Assembly (NCBI GenBank): GCA_010093685.1
Contig: MU006233.1
Location: 124,001-188,000 of the forward strand
Direction: 5' to 3'
DNA from: Ophiobolus disseminans
Lineage: Eukaryota; Ascomycota; Dothideomycetes; Pleosporales; Phaeosphaeriaceae
DNA: 64,000 nucleotides
The translations under genes and the position numbers were made by a program. Each line of letters begins with the position of its first letter. Position 1 is the first letter of the stretch. Positions 35,541-47,400 of this stretch are shown here, piece after piece. The notes under the pieces were generated by a model. That model did no database searches and was not told the origin of the DNA. It saw only the letters and a program-made list of their open reading frames with translations.

Positions 35541-37568
35541 TCAGTTGACAAACAGACTGTCATCATTCAAATCATACTGCTTGATAAGCTGAGCGAGCTT
35601 GTTCGCTTCTTGTGCGAAGTTGAGCGGGTACAAGTTCAGAACTTGGTATCGCGGCCTTCGGCATTGTCAGTAGTTACTTCGGCAGCAATAATGCGACACG
35701 GAAAACTCACTTTGGTTGATCTTGGTACGTCTCCATCTTCGCGCGCACCCTGAAGTTGAATGTTTTGCAGGTCGCTTCTTGCATGAGTGTCATGAAGTTC
35801 TGCGTACTGTTCTCCTCATCATCCATCTTCATCTTCATCGCCTCGTTTGCCGACATGCCAACGATTGCTTGACCAGCTTCATCGAAGCAGCTGAGCCAAA
35901 GTGTACCGGTATGATCTGCAACATTGACGCTCAGCACGTAGCGGTAGAGCGGCTCAGGAAAACTCTGTTGGCACTTCTCGCACCACCAGGAGCCAGGATT
36001 GTCCTCAACCACCTTTTTATTGCATCCTTGTGTTGAGCACGCCGGATATGCGACGGTAGTGTTCTTGACATAAACGACCGATGCTCGAAGGCCCATGTAT
36101 GTGGGCGTATCTTGAAGGTAACTCTCCTCCTCAAGAGCCTGGCAGATGAGCTTCGTGTCGTTCTTGTTGCCACCGGAACCCGCTCCAAGATTCTGATGTG
36201 TAGAGAAAGTAGCAGTCTGACCGACGGCATTGAACCATCCTCGCAGTGTGTGTGCCTCGTCGATATCTGGGTCGACCATCATGGAGCCAGAGCTGAGTAG
36301 ACTGAGGCTTCGTCCGCCAAAATCACTAACTTTGACGCCCTTGAACGCAATAATTGACTCGAGCGGCGCCTCGAAGGTTTCGGCGGTCTTGCCCCAGATA
36401 GTGAGCCGCACCGAGGTTTGGCTGTCATCGGCCAAGGTCAGCTCGCGCTTACTGAAGTCCTTGTTCGTATTCTTCGATGTTATGGTGTTCACCTCGGCAA
36501 CCTCTTTGAGTACGCCGAGTGTGTCGATTGTGGTGTCCTTCTCGACCGAGTTCAGGTCGCCAATTTTGGTGAAGTTGAAGCGGATCTGAGGCTTATTGTC
36601 TTGATCTTCTGCCTTCTCGACTTCCGTGTCGCGCTCGAATTGCAACTCATAGTCGTTTGGCAGGTTAGAAAACTGCTTCTTCGCCAGTGTGACTCTGCAT
36701 GGCGCGGAAACGTAGTACACGGTGCCGACTTCGAAGATCGGGAACAGCTTCTCAGCAGCGTCGTTGAACGCAGTCGCTCGGATCTCGCCAGTGTCATCCA
36801 GCAGGTTCACACTGAAAAGCTTACCTGTGCCCTTCTGATTGTGCCACTCCTTCATGTCGCCTTTGTTTGTGCATCGCGCGCGGATGGTCCATTTGTGTGC
36901 GTACGGTGACAGAGACTCGATGGGGTACATGTTGGGATGTGCCGAAGTTGCGGGATTACTCTGGTGGTGGGCAATGTTGCGTTGTGGCTGAGGCGCTGGT
37001 GCAGGCTTCGAGCCGTAGAAGTTGTTGCCGGAGATGGCAGCGGGCTGAGCATCAGACCTGTTGTCTAGTGCCTCTGGCTGCCCGATCTTCTCGAGCTCGC
37101 CATATTCCTCCAGGACTTCTAGTTCCATAATGATCAGGATGCTGCGAAGCGTCAGGCAACGCTTGTGATATGTAACGAGACACGTACTTCTTGTCTTTGA
37201 CTTGTTGTGGGTTGTACTTGAGCAGTCGGACGATGCAGCCCTTTTTTAGCTGTCCAGACGTGACAATCTCATTTGCAGCTGTAGGCGATTAGCTTGTCCA
37301 GCGGTGTGCAGTGTGTCAACATACTGGTCGCGATCATAGTCTGAATGAAGTTTCGGATGTCACTCAGCACGACACGGTAGCGCTGCACTGGGTTCGAATC
37401 GCCCACCTTGGGCTCCATGGTCTTGATCTGCACACATTGCAGCACGGGGTGATCTACAAAGCAGCCGCTGGGCTCGAATATGCTCCTGCTTGGAATGAGT
37501 GTGGGTTGGAATTGTGAACGGCAGTGCTCCTACCGTATAGCGCCCTGGGTAACTGCTTGCTCCGCCAT
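35541..37568 (-). CDS. RFA1: Replication protein A 70 kDa subunit
   Basis: Five exons (37568-37534, 37485-37325, 37278-37188, 37141-35711, 35655-35541) join in phase to 610 residues. The N-terminal OB fold (LSDIRNFIQTMIAT, then GCIVRLLKYN) is followed by a linker. DNA-binding OB-A starts at PIESLSPYAHKWTIRARCT, OB-B covers TLADDSQTSVRLTIWG, and the C-terminal OB fold has the zinc ribbon ACSTQGCNKKVVEDNPGS, then WWCEKC (C-x4-C-x13-C-x2-C). Rfa1 binds single-stranded DNA in replication, repair and recombination. It is divergent from the dienelactone hydrolase gene, with 225 bp between start codons. A double MluI-type box lies in that interval. Confidence 0.96.
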
Positions 37569-37646
37569 TCTGGGTGTGTGATGTGGTTGTGCGTGGTGTT
37601 GATGTTGGGGCAGGTGGCGGTTCGAGAGGAAAGCTGCGCTGATTAG

Positions 37647-37660
37647 ACGCGTCGACGCGT
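37647..37660. promoter_or_regulatory. Double MCB (MluI cell-cycle box) palindrome upstream of RFA1
   Basis: Two ACGCGT hexamers flank a CG (ACGCGT-CG-ACGCGT), a 14-bp perfect palindrome. It lies 79 bp upstream of the RFA1 ATG and about 133 bp upstream of the divergent hydrolase ATG. ACGCGT is the known target of MBF, which drives G1/S transcription of replication genes in yeasts. Confidence 0.6.
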
Positions 37661-37793
37661 TCAGCACGTGATCGGAAGCCGCATCCCCGCACTTGCCCGA
37701 GTCAGGCGTGCCAAGGCTGGGATACATACGTAGTTGGCTTGGACCCTCAATGGACAGAGCAGCTGCATATCTGCTGTCCACCATCCAAACATC

Positions 37794-38847
37794 ATGGCCG
37801 ACAACGACATTGCGACACGGGCGCCCGAAAGCGATGCACAGGAGAAGCCTGCAGAGGCGGCAGCAGTGCAGAGCGTCTTCCCTGGAGACACCCCCGCGCA
37901 GGCAGGGCCATCTATGGGAGTAAGTTCTGTAGCAACGGCCAGTCTTGCGATGGCGGGGTGCTGAATGCATACAGGACCACTGCACGACCGACCGCCCCGC
38001 ACCCACGGGCGAAAAGCCCTCGGGCGACGTCTCCAAACTTGGCGGCGTCGACTGTTACATCACCAAGCCCTCGGACTACCCGCACTCCCCGTCCAAACTC
38101 CTCCTCCTCCTCACCGGCGGCACAGGCTACAAGTCTGCCAACAACCAGCTCCAGGCCGACAAGTATGCCTCGGAAGGTTATCTCGTCGTCATGCCAGATC
38201 AGTTCGACAACGACCCGGCGCCCAACAGCGTCGACATGGCCGAGGTGCAGGCAGACACGTCGTGGCTGGAGAGCATAAAGCTGAAGACGGCCGAGGGCAT
38301 CAAGAGCTTCATGATTGACATGTGGCTTGCGAGGCACACGCCGGAGAAGGTGCTGCCGTTGCTGCACAAGGTGGTCGAGGGCGCGAAGGAGGAGTTTGCG
38401 GATGCGGTCGCGAGCGGGGGTGGCATATACGGTGTAGGCTATTGCTTTGGAGCCAAGTACATCGTCATCCTCGCGGGAGAGCAGCCGGACACCGTTGCGT
38501 GGGGCCAGACGCAGCCCAAGGATGAGGAGCAAGGAAGCGCGAAGAAGGCACCCGTACTCAAGGCGGGGGCAATCGCGCATGCCACCATGTTGACCAAGGA
38601 GGATCTCGAGGGCGTGAAGTCGCCGGTATACATTGCGGCGGTGAAGGACGACCCGCTGTGTTCAGAAGATGAGGTCTTGACACCAGGTCGGAGAGCGATG
38701 GAGAACAACAAGGTCGAGCATGAGATCCAGGTTTTCTCAGGCGTACCGCATGGCTTCGCGGTGCTCGGAGACTACGACGATGCGAAAATAAAGCAGTCCC
38801 AGGCACAAGCGTTCGGACAGATGTTGGGCTGGATCCAAAGTCACTGA
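37794..38847 (+). CDS. Dienelactone hydrolase family protein
   Basis: Two exons (37794-37919, 37975-38847) give 332 residues. The alpha/beta-hydrolase DLH fold is clear: YITKPSDYPHSPSKLLLLLT, GYLVVMPDQFDND, the nucleophile motif GVGYCFGAKY (Cys, as in DLH), then VYIAAVKDDPLCSEDE with the Asp, and the His in GVPHGFAV. All three catalytic residues (Cys-Asp-His) are therefore present. The first 45 residues (MADNDIATRAPESDAQEKPA) are disordered and Ala/Glu-rich and are not a clear targeting signal. The substrate in fungi is uncertain. It shares a compact promoter with RFA1, which is probably only physical linkage. Confidence 0.9.
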
Positions 38848-38964
38848 ACAATTCTACCATGCGTTTGGTTCACACCTTTTCAAGTCTTTGGGAGCATGTC
38901 ATGGCGTTGTCAGGATTACGGATAGGTTATTTTGTTATACCACATTATTCAGACACTTCATAAG

Positions 38965-39915
38965 CTAGAGCTCATCAATGATGCTCCTATCCAGAAACTT
39001 CTCCAAATCCTTCCTCGACGTCGCACTCCGTTTATCTGTCCCAGCAAGATACTTGTCCTCCTCCACAATAAAGTCGATCAGATCATTTCCCCAAGTACCG
39101 CTCCACTTATGATCCACCCACACGCTCTCCACAACCGGTGCGTCCATCCCAACCTCCTTGGCAACGTAATCGTACACTCCATTCTCCTTGGGCTTGTTGG
39201 CGAACACATCCAGCGTCTTGTTCAGCGCGCGCACAAACTCGACAATATCTTTGCGCTTGGCGGGGTTGTTGAGCGCATCCGTAGTGCTGTACAGCGAGTA
39301 CACTTCGCGGTAGATAGATGCGTTCTGGAACAGAATGGCATTGGAGCCGATTGCATCCGCGCCCAGTTCGACGGCCGGTTCCCAGATGCCGAAAGCGTCG
39401 ATACTGCCAGCCTTGAGCTGGGATGGTAGAGTGTCGCTGGCACACGGGGCTTTCATGCAGACGTTTCCACTTTTGATGGTGTACTCGCTGTCCTTGACGC
39501 CCACGGTGGCCATCATGTTGTGTACGAAGACTGACGCGCTCGTACCGCTGAATGTGCCGATTTTCTTGCCCTTCAGATCGGCTAGCTTGGTGATGCCTTT
39601 GCGCTTATCGGCGACAATGCGGTATGCGACCTCGCAGACGATGTAGATGAGACGGACATTTTTATGGTTGGCATACTGCTTGAGGCCTTGGGTCTCGGCA
39701 TTAGCTGCGAGTTCAAAGTCCTGTGGGTTTGATGCGAGGTTTGCGACTCCGCCGGAGGTCAAGGTTGCTGCAGTGCTACCTTTGTAGAAGTTCTTGATGG
39801 CGTAGGGTTGCGGAGTGTGTTCGATCCATGCTAACGATGTCGCGATGCGGAGGGTGATGATGGGTTGGAGTAAAGTGAAGATCGAGACAAGCACAAATCT
39901 GAGAGAGCAACACAT
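38965..39915 (-). CDS. Secreted SsuA/NMT1-like substrate-binding protein
   Basis: A single exon encodes 316 residues. The N-terminus (MCCSLRFVLVSIFTLLQPII) looks like a signal peptide or anchor. It is followed directly by the bacterial-type periplasmic binding fold: LRIATSLAWIEHTPQPYAIK, GVANLASNPQDFELAANAET, ITKLADLKGKKIGTFSGTSA, and the hinge/lobe-2 region SQLKAGSIDAFGIWEPAVEL. This matches the aliphatic-sulfonate/taurine/thiamine-precursor binding superfamily (PF09084/PF13379). Fungi lack the partner ABC importer, and none is encoded nearby. The ligand is unknown; sulfonates or pyrimidine precursors are plausible. Ancestral bacterial origin is possible, but codon use does not stand out. 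Confidence 0.8.
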   Translation of the reverse strand: MCCSLRFVLVSIFTLLQPIITLRIATSLAWIEHTPQPYAIKNFYKGSTAATLTSGGVANLASNPQDFELAANAETQGLKQYANHKNVRLIYIVCEVAYRIVADKRKGITKLADLKGKKIGTFSGTSASVFVHNMMATVGVKDSEYTIKSGNVCMKAPCASDTLPSQLKAGSIDAFGIWEPAVELGADAIGSNAILFQNASIYREVYSLYSTTDALNNPAKRKDIVEFVRALNKTLDVFANKPKENGVYDYVAKEVGMDAPVVESVWVDHKWSGTWGNDLIDFIVEEDKYLAGTDKRSATSRKDLEKFLDRSIIDEL

Positions 39916-40594
39916 GGTGGTGTCGTGCTAACTAACAGCTCGTTTCTTAAAAGACCTGGCTGCATCCTGATTTATGTTCTCCATAGATTTCTTTCACTTG
40001 TCACCTTGATGGGGCAATTGCTGAATTGAATCCTCCAAAACATGCGAGAATGCCAAACCAGGCAATGCAGGCAACGCTTTGCAGGGCTTTGAGTATCTGA
40101 ATTCATACATTTTGATTGAGCCCTCTGGGAGCTTGCGGTGTTCGTTCCGCCGTTGGCAGACTTGTATTTGCCGACAGCACCCCGCTCTGGGAAACATTAG
40201 AGCGGGTCCTCCCTTGTGCTGCACGCCACATCATGCAGTTGCCGGCAGATGTCAGATCATCTGGCAGATACAGGCGAGGTAGCACGGGATTGTCAAGAAC
40301 CGGATTTCCAAGGGTCGTAGGGTAAGTCCTGTAGCCGAGCAGGGCACCCATGCGCGGGGTTGGGTGACATTGAACAGTCCTCTGGAAGCTCCTCAAGGAA
40401 TTTCTGGCCCAACTCTCATACTCGAAAAGCATGTATCTTTGACATCATTCTTTTAGTAATGTCCAAGGATGGATCTTGGCTAATCACTGATTGTCTGTGC
40501 AATAGCCGTGTTTCTCAGGAGAGTTGGTGCCGAAACCTGCTCCCCGACGGAGTTAGCCATATCCATTTTGGCATACACAAATCAGTTCTTTTGT
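39916..40594. other. Intergenic region
   Basis: This is 679 bp between the binding-protein start and the 3' end of SLD5, both on minus. It contains the binding-protein promoter. Short overlapping frames are not convincing. Confidence 0.4.
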
Positions 40595-41403
40595 TTAGAT
40601 CAGCTCCAAATCTCCAGTTCCTGTGCCAATGGCCCACTTCTTGACTGCACTCCATCTGACAACCCAAACGTCCCCTCTCTTCATGTTGAATCGTCGATCA
40701 GTACCCTCAACAGCGATGTCGCCAATGTCCCGCAAAACTCGAACGAACACTGCCTTATCTTCATCCGGCTTATCTATCATGCTAATTCCACCGGTTATAT
40801 CGTCCAAACGTTGAAGTGAAGCAGGAAACTGGCCGAGAAAAGACGTGGAGTAGTGTGCGGCAAGAAGGGATTGATGTGAGGTAAGGTATTGATATTCCGA
40901 ATGTGAGAGCAGCGGCTGCAGCATGTCGAGAGAGGCGTCGTGTAAGCTTTGGATGTGAAGCGGATGCTGGTCAATCTTCGAGAAGAGTCAGTACACTCAA
41001 GCCAAAGCCAAGCCTCCTTGCAGTATGGGCATATACCTTGTTTAATCTTGCTCGCAAGAAGCTCCGTACAAGGAATTTGAATCTTTCCAATTCCGTCTGA
41101 ATGATGATCAACTTGAAGTTTGTCTTTGGGTTCATATCGCCCGTCTGGTCCTCGACGAGTTCAATCTTGCTGCGCCGTTAGCACTTCCTGGCCCTCCTAC
41201 CACCAAGACTTCCCTGAGTAGAGCTTCACCCATACCTGTCTCCGTATTCTGTCCAGAACTCTGTCCATTAGCTCGCTTGGCCACGGCAATATCTCGGGTG
41301 CCACGCGCTCTGCCACCCAGCAACGCGTCAACTCCTGCAAATCGCGTAGTTCTCGAGGCACCGAATCGACCGCTACTTCGGCAAGGAGGTCATCGATATC
41401 CAT
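40595..41403 (-). CDS. SLD5: GINS complex subunit Sld5
   Basis: Three exons (41403-41236, 41165-41037, 40975-40595) give 225 residues. The start MDIDDLLAEVAVDSVPRELR is the usual Sld5 N-terminus. Helical domain blocks WPSELMDRVLDRIRRQIE, IQTELERFKFLVRSFLRARL and LLSHSEYQYLTSHQSLLAAH follow. The C-terminal beta domain ends DVWVVRWSAVKKWAIGTGTG, then DLELI, as in the family. GINS with Cdc45 and Mcm2-7 forms the replicative CMG helicase in the nucleus. Both introns are GT-AG and about 60-70 bp. Length is normal. Confidence 0.95.
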
Positions 41404-42568
41404 TGTGTGGTTGCTTGCGAAGCGATACAATTTTATGGTATTGAGTACTGGGGTATAGACGAGGGGTAAGGTGAGGTGAGATGTAATGGGCGTTGCTGCT
41501 CGACGAATGTCAAGGGTAGGAGTGGGCTGAATTATTCGCACCAGCGCAGGTACCCGTAGTCTGAGTGACCGACTGAACGAGATCACAATGTAATGCTGTG
41601 CAGTAATGGCGTGCAGGATGCAGCAGTACAGCACATCTTGGTGGGGTATGCGGCGCTAACCTAGCGCGCATGGTCGCGATTGCGCATTGTTCACCACTCT
41701 TGCGATTTAGTCACACAGTCGCATCATTCAGACATTGTGGGCTTCTGTTAATGATGTAGTATTCTTTGAATTTTCTGATAAAGCACAAGCACAACTCTTC
41801 AAGCCATTCCAACCACTGCTATCATAGCCCAATACTTATTGATTACCTCCTCAAATCTTCATGCAGGCCCAAATATACACTCAGTACGATCGACCTTACA
41901 GGCGCCCTGGCCTGCAGAGAAAAGAAGCGACGAGAGTATAAGTACATGTGAACAGTAATAGGAGCGCCAGGTCAGGGACCGGATCGAGATGACCAGAAGG
42001 CAGAGCGCATATGCCAGAGAGAAACCCAAGACGGATGACGAAGAATCAATCTGTGTAGAGGTTGAATACCGAATGGGATAGAGTATTTCGGGACAGGAGA
42101 AGATGTGGTGTGTTGGCGATGATGTGTGAAGGTTCGTAGACCTGATGTGTATGTGTCGTGATGATTCTTAGATTGTCCTGACAACATGTGAGAGCAGTTT
42201 CCAGCTCTTCAGGGCTATAGAAAGATCCAGTTGGGGATGGATGACAAAAGAAATCAAAGCTTGCGAGGCAGCACTCGCTTGCCGCAACTACGCAGCCCCT
42301 CGCGAAGTGGTAAAACATGTCCGGGCTGGCAGCACCGCAACATCGGGTATAGAATGCAAACAAGGATGAGGTTCGGAGCAACGGTACAGTCCAGAAAGCT
42401 AAGTGCTTCGTCCGCACAGGAAGTTCAAGAATGATTCAGATGATCGCTCGAACGCCATGGGTGGAAACAAAGAAATGCTCAAACGCCAATGCTGTGCAGC
42501 AGTCATGTAAACGCCGTGAGTCCAATCGCCGTAAGGTAGGTAAGTATCATGAGGAAAATCGGCGGCCA
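41404..42568. other. Intergenic region
   Basis: This is 1.17 kb between SLD5 and the CDC25 3' end, both on minus. It must hold the SLD5 promoter. One minus-strand frame at 42046-42417 shows no domain and looks like chance. Confidence 0.4.
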
Positions 42569-44496
42569 TTAGTATGAGGCCATGCGACGGGAGGCGCCTA
42601 TCCGTCCACCGGTGAATGAGTCGTCGCCAAGCGTGAAGATACCACCGCTCCTTGACCGGCCGATAGCTGTAGGGCTATCCTCCATCTGACAGGAGTGCTG
42701 ACCAAAAGCGAAGGTCTGCGCACGATTCAACTTCGTGCGTTGCCGAAGCTTGTTTAGCCCACGCTCACACGATTGCTCGTGCTCTTTCGCGTCCATTCGA
42801 AGGTAGTTCTGTGGAAAGCAACGAGTCGAGTGCGAGTGGTAGAATGAACTGTAGCCTCCGTCCAGAATGTATACTTCAGGGAATGACAAGAGAGGATAGC
42901 GGTGGGTATTCTCTTTGCGGTCCTGCGAACGTACAAACTTGGCCCTTTGTAGGGTTAGTAGAGCACGTTTCAAGTGGGAAAGAGAGTAGGCTTACATGAG
43001 CGGTGCGCGATGCGCGGAGTATTCACAATGCAGAATCACCAAGGTACTAGCGCTTGATGGGGCCTGGAACAGTCGCTCTGCAAGCTTCTCCTTGTCACAG
43101 AAGTTGACAGCGCCTTCGATGTGCCCGCCATTGTACTCGTACTCGAAGCGACAATCAATGATGACCTTGTTCTCATAGCAGTGGTCGTACGTGCCATCTA
43201 GGACCTGGACCAGCGTGGAAGGGCTAATGCGGGGGAGGCTCTCGAGCTCAGAGGGTGTAAAGTGGGGAAGCTTCAGCGCGGGAACATCATCGACGTCCAT
43301 AACAGACTGCAGGCCGCTGGGCTGGTGCGTGTCCTGGTCCTGCTTCGCATTCATGACGTCCCCGGGGTGCTCGAACATGCTCAACGACCGCCTAAACTTG
43401 CTGGGTCGACGTGAAGGGGGACCGGCGGGCTTGCGGATGGCAGCGAGGGGCGAGCCATTGGTACGAGATACAACGCTGGGGTTGAGGCTGAAGGGTTTCG
43501 GTTTTGAGGCGAAGAGCGAGCCATTGGAGCCCGGGCGGCGTTCTTGCGGGGGAGAGGCCGCAAAGCACTCGTCCAAGGTCAGTGTGGACGAGTTGGGAAA
43601 GCTGTCGCAGCCGGCACCGAACTTGAAGGCGGGCAGGGGGCTATTCTCCTGCTGCTTGAAGGATACTGTGTTAGTCGAGTAGTTCTTGGCCCGGGAAAGA
43701 GATGGTCTGAGAAGGATGGACTTTCTGCGTCTACGGTATGTCAGCAAACAGGGGGTGGGCCAATGGTGGAAGTACGCACTCGGCAGCAGAGACCGGCCGC
43801 GGGACCTCCAGCATGGGCGCGGGGAAGTGGGGTGGCGTGGGCAGGTCGTCGCAGGGCGAGAGCATGTCGTCGTCGGTGCTGGGGGTGACCTCTGGTGATG
43901 GCGAGGGCAGTGGGACGGGCCGCTCGGTCAGGAAGCTGAAGGGCGCCTTGTGGGGGAGAGGCGAGATGTCCATGGAGTCGGGGACGAAGCAGGGCGACGA
44001 CGAGGGGATGGGCGGCGTAGTCACACCTTCCCATCGGACTGGCGGGGTGGTCGCTCCTTCTGCGAGGGCACGTTAGCACTTATGCACTCGCCGGCCAGCG
44101 CCAGGGGCGGCACCACATACCCCGTGTGTCCATCTGCTGAAACAGGCTCGCGGTGAAGAGCGAGCGGCGGGGCGTCACGAGCTGCGGGCTGGACAAAGAC
44201 ATTAGCAGGCCGCATCTGGAAGCTCCCAGGCAAGGGCGGGCGTACCTCTGGTCGACATGCAGGTTCGACGACATGTCGGCGGCCAGGCTCGCCGTGGGCG
44301 ACGAGCCGCGCACGGGCTGGAGGGTGAAGTAGTCCATGCTCGGCCGCTTCATGCTCATGTCCCGGAAGTTGAACGTCTTGGGCCCCAGGCTGTGTGCGCC
44401 GAACAGCGGTCTCGAGGGCGGCAGGTCGCGGCGGTAGCCCCAGGGACCCGGGACGGGCGGCGGGCGCATGGCTGCGAGGGGCGAGGACATCTCCAT
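42569..44496 (-). CDS. nimT: M-phase inducer phosphatase Cdc25/NimT
   Basis: Five exons (44496-44246, 44188-44121, 44059-43780, 43730-42996, 42944-42569) join in phase to 569 residues. The N-terminal half is Ser/Pro-rich and regulatory, with many SP/TP sites (SPQLVTPRRSLFTASLFQQM, EVTPSTDDDM). The rhodanese-type catalytic domain starts near FTPSELESLPRISPSTLVQV and has KVIIDCRFEYEYNGGHIEGA. The active-site loop is HCEYSAHRAP (HC-x5-R), just before the last intron. It then continues with YPLLSFPEVYILDGGYSSFY. It dephosphorylates Cdc2/Cdk1 tyrosine to trigger mitosis. The start is the ATG at 44496; the frame stays open upstream, so a longer N-terminus is possible. Confidence 0.93.
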
Positions 44497-47400
44497 GGCT
44501 GCGGGGGGCGCTGAGGGCCTGTCGTGCCGGGCAACGTGTGCGATAACGAGCGTTTGCGGGCCGTCGACTCTTGCTCTGGCGGGCGGTATGGGGACGGCGT
44601 GGGCGGCTGGCGAGCAGGCGATAAGCATACAATAAGACAAGAAAACTAATTCCAATCTGAAGATGCTCGCTGTAGATAGCCTCGCAGCAGCGCTGGGGGG
44701 ATGTGGCCGGGGAAGGTTACCGTCTCAAAGCAGACATGAGGGTTTGCACGTGTGGTTCGGATCGGGGAGTGAATGTGGCAGGCACGAGAGGCACCGTGTC
44801 AATGTTCAGTGTCCGGACCAGCACAGCGTGCAGTAACCTCCAGCCGTCTTAAGAGAGGGAATGGGCCTTCTTGGGAGCGAGAAGGGTAGAGAAGAGGAAT
44901 CAAGGCCATGCAGCTGCATCTGAGGTTACCGAGCTGTTGCCAGGGCGCCGGCTGCTGGTCGACGGGCTGGGGACGAGAGTGGCCCCGGCTTGCCACCCCT
45001 ACCACACCAGCGCTTGCACACACGAACAGCGACTTATGCCCATGCCTGTTTCTGCGCCGCGTCCTGTTGGAAGCGCGAGCGGCACCAGAGACGGGCGGTT
45101 TGCTCCTCTGCAGTCGGGGCATGCACGCTGTGGCGATCCGCTGCTGAGCACGCCAAATCGCGATCTCTCGCTGGTGTACCTGCAGCTAGAGCACTGCGCC
45201 CGCATTCACGTACAGCATGGTAAACAAGAGTTCGCAGGTGTCGCCTGCAGCCGCTCCTATGCACACCCAATTCCTGTCTGCCGCTGTCTGCTTCGTCGCG
45301 TTGCTACGACGGCACGGATCACGTTCTTTACAAGCAACCCATGTATGAACTTGTGAAACAACCAGTTCGCTCGCAGCTTAACTCCAGAATCTTTCGGCCG
45401 CTGTTCCACTGGCCCTTCTAGCCGTCGACCTGCGTAACATGAGTGCCGTCTCCCAGGGATACCGAACACCAACTAGGTACCGCCATCGAAATGCAGTTCC
45501 TCCAGCGGCTAAACCAGGCTACGAAGATCACCCGAGCAGCCTCATGTTGTGGGACCCATTCTCCTCAGCGCGGGCAGTCCGTGTCAGCTCGCGACGGCCT
45601 TCGTCATCGCAGCAGTGCATCGACTTGGCGCCTCGATGTAAGAACGTCGTTACGCCTCGCCATTGGCCTGCGCCTCGAATCTCGACGCTCGCATTGGCCC
45701 CACCACCTCGTCTGATTGGGCAAACTCGAGATAGTGGCCGTCTGATTCTGTACAGAAGAGCCGACGCCGCTGGCGCTTCAGCGAGTCCTCATACGGCCCG
45801 TTCGCCCAGTGATTCCCTAGCCTTAAGCCGCTTACGGCTACGTAAAACCGGAATGCCCGTTCTCCTCATGCAGAAGCGCACTTAGTGTGGTGTTCACGAT
45901 CGAACTGCTGCCGCAAAATCTCGATTGCGACTCCGTCCAAACGTCATCTCCAATAACGCTCAGATTCGGAGCTTCCAAGTTTCCTATTTGGTTGATCCTG
46001 TTTGCTGCAATTGTACAACTGGTAGTTTGTGTCTACCGTCGACATTACGAGGAAAACAAAGGTTGCGCAATCTTCAGCCCGCCGCAGCTTCTATGGCGGA
46101 AGCCCTTGTCGTTCCAAAGTTGGCCTTCGTATAAGCACTGAGCAAACTGGCGTGCACAAAGCTTTCACAAACGGCACCCGGCTTCTGGACCCCACTATGG
46201 ACCGGTGACCCCTCCTCTCGGTGGGCCAAGAGCGGCGCTTGGAAAATTCCTTCCAGCTTGTCGCGTGCTGCCAGGACGACGAGGGTACACAAACAACGTT
46301 GCGTAGTCCCGTGACTTCGGCTTACGCACGCCCGGCGGGTCGATGACACCTACCCCGGACTCGCTCAAAGAGCTTCGCGTTTCAAAACCCTGGATTCTGC
46401 AAGGTGACTGAGCATTTAGCCTCAGTTTCTGTCAGATGTCAGCAGAGCTGCCGAATGTATGGCTCCACCGTTTGTGCATGCACATAAGAACCTTCAGGTG
46501 TCTGTCCGCTTACATCAATCCGGCGGTAGGATCATTTCACAAAACTGTAACAGCCGTTGAAGGAACCAACCCTAGACAAAACAACCGCAAGTGAGCACCG
46601 GGTCTGGCAAAAACTTGTGATCCCTCCGTCTTGATTCAGGCAAGAGGGTTTTGAGTTCACGGACATCTCTTATTGTCCCTGCTATATTTACCCTGCACTT
46701 GAACTTGCGATGCTCGTCAGGTCTTGCGTTCAATCTTTTTAGGTTCGAAACGATCATTAGATATTGCTGGCCCTTGTGAGAGAATGAAGTCGCTGACTCG
46801 CACTATAGCCGCAACCAGCCCTGTAGAGATCCCTTGTTGGCGTCCCTCGGATTTGGACTTGAAAAGCTTTGGTTGAGCGTTACACTGCACTCACTATAAG
46901 TCGAATATTGTAAACGATATCTACAACATCGCCAAACTGTAGAATTCTGGTGACATCCAGAGTTTGGGATTGGCAAGAAACTCGCTAGATCCGCCGGCAT
47001 GTTGTACGGCGTGTGAGAAGATTAGCCGGATGCTGGTGGCATGCGCTTGACTTAATGCGCCACATAAGCACCATGGATTGCCGGAGAACCCTAATCAGGC
47101 GTCTTGTGTGGAGAGGAAACTGGGGTCTCAAAACGGTTGACTTTGAACGGCATGTTTTATGTCTGGCATTGGCCGGCGTCCCGCTCGTGTCGTTGAGAGA
47201 AGCATGGTCCTTCTGCACCCAGAGTATTGTCGAAAGGCCTTTGCACCCTTCTCTGTGGTCCAGGGGAGGGAGCCTGAAGATCTTCCCGGACATCCAGACT
47301 CAAAATACGATGCTAAACCGGTGTGAGGATCGTCAAGACATACTCACCAGCGATCGTGTTTCGAGAGAGATTCCACCGAAGCTGGTAGCCATCTTTTCCA

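Noticed and set aside
37380..37400. GGTTCGAATCG B-box-like sequence
   Set aside because: Lies inside an RFA1 exon with no tRNA fold.
42046..42417. 123-codon minus-strand frame
   Set aside because: Cys/His/Ser-rich without recognisable structure and lies in the CDC25-SLD5 spacer.
45439..45885. 148-codon plus-strand frame
   Set aside because: Arg/Ser/Pro-rich, no domain, no splice partners, overlapping frames on the other strand.
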